Shown one piece after another: positions 1-5,095 of a stretch of DNA of 5,095 bases (its first letter is position 1; every line of letters starts with the position of its first letter). This stretch comes from Chloroflexia bacterium. Lineage in GTDB: Bacteria; Chloroflexota; Chloroflexia; Thermomicrobiales; UBA6265. The notes beneath the pieces were generated by a model. It was not told the DNA's origin, ran no database searches, and saw only the letters and a list, made by a program, of their open reading frames with translations. Made by a program: the position numbers and the translations under genes. The DNA lies in NCBI GenBank assembly GCA_013696265.1, contig JACCYX010000454.1, positions 1 through 5,095 of the forward strand. The letters run 5' to 3'.

Positions 1-2
1 GC

Positions 3-284
3 AAACAGTACGGGGTGCGGTGCCTGGCCGTCTTCGGCTCGGCCGTCAACGGCACCTTCGACCCCGCCACCAGCGACCTCGACTTCGTGCTCGAGTTCGC
101 GGACTATGGACCCGGTATCGCCGGGCGGTTCATCTATTTCGTGAACGCGCTTGAGGCGCTTTTCGACCGATCGGTCGATCTCGTCTTCGAGTCAAAATTG
201 AGCGATCCCGAGTTCCGTGCCGAAGTGCTGTCCACGATGGAGGTCATTTTCGATGGCGACGGGTACCAACAAGCGGTTGCGTGA
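3..284 (+). CDS. MntA-like minimal nucleotidyltransferase, 5' truncated by the window edge
   Basis: This is the C-terminal part (about 93 residues) of a small nucleotidyltransferase of the pol-beta/MNT superfamily. The frame is open to the left edge, reading KQYG before the GTG at 15, so that GTG is probably an internal valine and the true start lies upstream. The core motif FGSAVNG is followed by SDLDF (Asp codons at 75 and 81), and a third acidic residue lies in the strand SVDLVF (Asp codon at 177). Together these form the GS...DxD...D metal site expected of an active enzyme. In the MntA-HepT toxin-antitoxin systems such proteins act as antitoxins that transfer AMP from ATP to a HEPN-domain RNase toxin. 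Family membership is clear from the motifs; the antitoxin role is inferred, because the expected partner downstream appears to be only a stub. It is convergent with the gene at 425-637. Confidence 0.85.
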   Translation, partial: KQYGVRCLAVFGSAVNGTFDPATSDLDFVLEFADYGPGIAGRFIYFVNALEALFDRSVDLVFESKLSDPEFRAEVLSTMEVIFDGDGYQQAVA

Positions 285-309
285 CGCCTTGCTGGCGGTA
301 CCCGCGTAA
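253..309 (+). pseudogene. Possible HepT (HEPN/DUF86) remnant: 18-codon stub
   Basis: An ATG at 253 opens a short frame that overlaps the 3' end of the nucleotidyltransferase by 32 bases in another frame and ends at a TAA at 307-309. It reads MATGTNKRLRDALLAVPA. The segment KRLRDALLAV resembles the first helix of DUF86/HepT proteins, and an overlapping start right after a MntA gene is where the HEPN partner is normally found. No continuation with the HEPN signature RNxxxH is visible in any forward frame downstream. I read this as the start of a partner gene lost by deletion or early stop. The stub is so short that chance resemblance is a real alternative. Confidence 0.3.
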
Positions 310-329
310 CCATGTTCGGTCGCGCAAAC

Positions 330-343
330 CATGTCTGGACATG
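330..343. repeat. Short near-palindrome CATGTC-TG-GACATG
   Basis: Two perfect 6-base arms (330-335 and 338-343) are separated by TG. The 8-base direct repeat AACCATGT (308-315 and 327-334) overlaps its left side. It lies just before the strong hairpin at 344-377 in the gap between convergent genes. It could be a binding site or simply part of the transcript-end structure; nothing in the sequence decides between them. Confidence 0.35.
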
Positions 344-377
344 AGGCGGTACGGCCGGCCGGCCGACCGTACCGCCT
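344..377. terminator. GC-rich hairpin between convergent genes, possible bidirectional terminator
   Basis: The 11-base arm AGGCGGTACGG (344-354) is perfectly complementary to CCGTACCGCCT (367-377). After one C-A mismatch the stem can continue for three more pairs, leaving a four-base loop. The interior includes the self-complementary 12-mer GGCCGGCCGGCC (353-364). The hairpin lies about 60 bases past the stop of the nucleotidyltransferase and about 47 bases past the stop of the minus-strand acidic gene, so it is well placed to end transcription from both sides. Neither flank has the T-run of a canonical intrinsic terminator, so the role is inferred from position and stem strength. Confidence 0.5.
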
Positions 378-424
378 GGTCCATCCGTACATCGATGCGT
401 GCAGTGCCCGCTCACCGCAAAAAG

Positions 425-637
425 CTAGCCCGGCTGCTGGTCCGCGTCGTTGCCGTCGCGGCGACGGGCCACGTCGTCCCCGTCGTCATCGCCGTCGTTG
501 ACCATCCCGCGGGTGAACGGGGCCACGACGTTTTCGAGCGTGTCGACAATGGCGCCGTCGTCATTCTCTTCGTGCTCGGCCTCGGCCGCGCGCTGCTTGT
601 TGGCTTCGATTTCGCGTTCGACATCACGATCGGTCAT
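425..637 (-). CDS. Small acidic protein of unknown function (70 residues)
   Basis: I do not recognise this protein. It starts with ATG (CAT at 635-637) and ends with TAG (425-427). The start is supported by AGGAG on the minus strand (complement of 648-652), ten bases before the ATG, the clearest ribosome binding site in the window. The first 35 residues are a charged, probably helical segment rich in Glu, Arg and Ala (MTDRDVEREIEANKQ...). Residues about 28-46 are the only hydrophobic stretch (GAIVDTLENVVAPFTRGM). The C-terminus is a low-complexity, Asp-rich tail (NDGDDDGDD) ending in DGNDADQQPG. There is no signal peptide, membrane segment or cysteine. It lies 117 bases downstream of the trehalose synthase-maltokinase stop on the same strand, so co-transcription is possible. 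It is probably a soluble, partly disordered cytoplasmic protein. Confidence 0.6.
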   Translation of the reverse strand: MTDRDVEREIEANKQRAAEAEHEENDDGAIVDTLENVVAPFTRGMVNDGDDDGDDVARRRDGNDADQQPG

Positions 638-647
638 CTGTCCGGTT

Positions 648-652
648 CTCCT
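648..652 (-). promoter_or_regulatory. Ribosome binding site of the acidic protein gene
   Basis: The minus strand reads AGAGGAGA here, a strong Shine-Dalgarno match, ten bases before the ATG at 637. It fixes the start of the 70-residue gene and argues that this small frame is really translated. Confidence 0.65.
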
Positions 653-660
653 CTGTCCAG

Positions 661-679
661 CCGGCGGTGAACGCGCCGG
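661..679. repeat. Small GC hairpin upstream of the acidic gene
   Basis: CCGGCG (661-666) and CGCCGG (674-679) form a six-base stem with a seven-base loop, between the stop of the fusion gene and the ribosome binding site of the acidic gene. It has no T-run and could be a chance structure in GC-rich DNA. If real it might dampen read-through from the fusion gene or protect a processed end. Confidence 0.25.
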
Positions 680-754
680 TCATGGAGCCGTGGGAAGGGC
701 GATTCCAACGTCGCTGTTCATGCCCTTCGGCGTGCCTTCATGGTACCCCATCGC

Positions 755-4153
<3,399 letters not shown>

Positions 4154-4220
4154 AGGGGGCTATCTGCGGTTTCGACCGAAAGTGTGCCCTGCTCGACGCC
4201 CGCATCGAAGCGTGCCGGGT

Positions 4221-4466
4221 TCAGGCGCTGATCGAGGCTTGCTGGTAGCGCGCGTGCCGGCGGACATGGTCGCTGGTCCCGCTCAGGGCCTTCGATGTGC
4301 CCCTATCGAACACGCAGGTGGAGGGGGTATCGTTGTGGCACATGACCTCCCGCTGGCCAGGATCGGGATACACGAACTGCCGGTGGACCGCCCCGGCCAG
4401 CGGCCCGATAGCGCCGCCGATCGCCGCCGCTGAGGATCGGTCACGTTCACCGCTCACCCTCATCAC
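4221..4466 (-). pseudogene. Decayed fragment of an APH-family phosphotransferase
   Basis: The 309-base gap between the two flanking minus-strand genes contains an 81-codon frame whose ATG-ATG overlaps the end of the upstream gene by a few bases. Its middle part (about 4308-4382) reads RQFVYPDPGQREVMCHND followed by TPSTCVF. This resembles the catalytic loop of APH/phosphotransferase proteins, typically ...REV(V/I)CHNDxxPxNxVF, with His at 4335-4337 and Asp at 4329-4331. Compared with that pattern one residue is missing and the metal-binding Asn appears as Thr. Both the normal N-lobe and the downstream DFD/DxD segment are missing: the frame instead continues into unrelated sequence and stops at 4221. 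I interpret it as an internal relic of a lost kinase gene. The flanks (4154-4220 and most of 4400-4462) show nothing else I can name. A real small protein is possible but less likely. Confidence 0.45.
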
Positions 4467-5095
4467 CGCATCATCTGCTTGCCCGGAACCGAGACGAACT
4501 CCTCGACTCCTGGTACGTAGGGATACGCCGCCTTCAGATCGTCGGTCAGGATCACGCCCAGCCCCGGCGCTGTCGGGGCCTCGATCATCCCCTCGACCAG
4601 CCGCAGCGAGTCGCCCCAGACCTCGGTGTGGAGCGGACCGGCCGCCGGGGGAATCTCGAGGATGAGCGTGTTCGGCGTGGCGAACGCCGCATGGACGTTC
4701 TGCATCACGGCGCCGCCGGAGCCCCAGGCGTGGCTGGCCACCTTCCGGTTCTGGTGAGCGAACATCCTGCCCACGCTCACGAAATCGGTCAGGCCCAGCC
4801 AGGCGGCGTCGGGCTGGGCGACATCGAAGCTGTCAGCCTCGGCGAACCGGGAAAACTCCTCGAACGTCGAGAGCGACTCGCCGCCGGCCACCCGGATCGT
4901 GGTCGACTGGCGCAACTCCCGATACGCGCGGGCGTCGGTGTACGGCAACGGCTCCTCGAAGAAAAAGACATCGTACGGCTCGAGCGCGGCGAGCAATCGC
5001 TGGGTGGTCGGCAGGTCCCACTGGTCAGGCCCGTGCCGGAATCCCATGTGCCCATCGAGCAGGATCCGCACGCCGGGGCCGACGTGCTCGCGCAA
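4463..5095 (-). CDS. Mandelate racemase/muconate lactonizing enzyme-like protein (enolase superfamily), C-terminal part
   Basis: The 210 visible residues are the barrel half of an enolase-superfamily enzyme. The frame runs off the right edge, where the TTG codon is internal, so the N-terminal capping domain and the KxK base are outside the window. Such enzymes abstract the proton next to a carboxylate and stabilise the enolate on Mg2+. Counting from the edge, the metal ligands are D14 (LLDGHMG), E47 (FFFEEPLP) and E73 (AGGESLS). D96 (QPDAAWLGL) and H122 (SHAWGSGG) form the His-Asp dyad of the MR subgroup; the E73-D96 and E73-H122 spacings (23 and 49) agree closely with mandelate racemase (23 and 50). 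E147 (LILEIP) fits the last conserved acid. The gene ends with TGA at 4463-4465. The product is most likely an acid-sugar dehydratase or racemase; the sequence does not decide the substrate. Confidence 0.85.
   Translation of the reverse strand: MREHVGPGVRILLDGHMGFRHGPDQWDLPTTQRLLAALEPYDVFFFEEPLPYTDARAYRELRQSTTIRVAGGESLSTFEEFSRFAEADSFDVAQPDAAWLGLTDFVSVGRMFAHQNRKVASHAWGSGGAVMQNVHAAFATPNTLILEIPPAAGPLHTEVWGDSLRLVEGMIEAPTAPGLGVILTDDLKAAYPYVPGVEEFVSVPGKQMMR

Noticed and set aside
281..670. 129-codon plus-strand frame starting after the nucleotidyltransferase, considered as a HepT continuation
   Set aside because: It contains PRNHVRS but not the HEPN RNxxxH motif, and most of it is antisense to the acidic gene, which has a much better ribosome binding site.
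694..728. Seven-base inverted repeat GAAGGGC/GCCCTTC after the fusion gene stop
   Set aside because: The loop is 21 bases and there is no T-run, so it is too weak to call a terminator.
671..746. Very short minus-strand frames (MKARRRA and a 13-codon frame) as possible leader peptides before the acidic gene
   Set aside because: They have no ribosome binding site, no regulatory codon run and no attenuator-like structure to support a leader role.
4154..4300. Sigma-70 promoter for the fusion gene
   Set aside because: I looked for -35/-10 pairs on the minus strand upstream of the start and found none convincing.

Overview
The window is GC-rich bacterial chromosome with long unbroken reading frames and long antisense shadow frames typical of such DNA. 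The gene set (a minimal nucleotidyltransferase of the MntA type, a trehalose synthase-maltokinase fusion and an acid-sugar type enolase-superfamily enzyme) would fit a high-GC soil or thermophilic lineage such as Chloroflexota (Thermomicrobia-like). That placement is an inference from style of sequence, not from a marker gene.

Layout, left to right. Bases 3-284 (+) hold the end of a MntA-like minimal nucleotidyltransferase whose start lies outside the window. A possible 18-codon stub of its usual HepT/HEPN partner (253-309, +) overlaps its end and then stops. Bases 310-424 separate convergent genes and contain a small near-palindrome and a strong GC-rich hairpin. All remaining genes are on the minus strand. 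A 70-residue acidic protein of unknown function (425-637) has a clear ribosome binding site. The dominant gene (755-4153) encodes a bifunctional maltose alpha-D-glucosyltransferase (trehalose synthase) fused to a maltokinase. Bases 4154-4462 hold what looks like the decayed remains of an APH-family phosphotransferase. Finally, 4463-5095 is the C-terminal part of a mandelate racemase/muconate lactonizing enzyme-like protein that runs off the right edge.

The centre of the window is trehalose/maltose metabolism. TreS interconverts trehalose and maltose, and the fused maltokinase would make maltose-1-phosphate from maltose and ATP, which is the entry to the GlgE route to alpha-glucan. The GH13 half has all three catalytic acids. 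The kinase half keeps its catalytic HGD and DFEGEP motifs but lacks the usual EQSNTS-type N-lobe motif, which is the most noteworthy sequence feature. No glgE or glgB gene is in the window, and the flanking genes have no evident link to trehalose.

I found no convincing undescribed multi-gene system. The points worth a second look are the divergent kinase half, two probable gene relics (HepT stub and APH fragment), and the unknown acidic protein.
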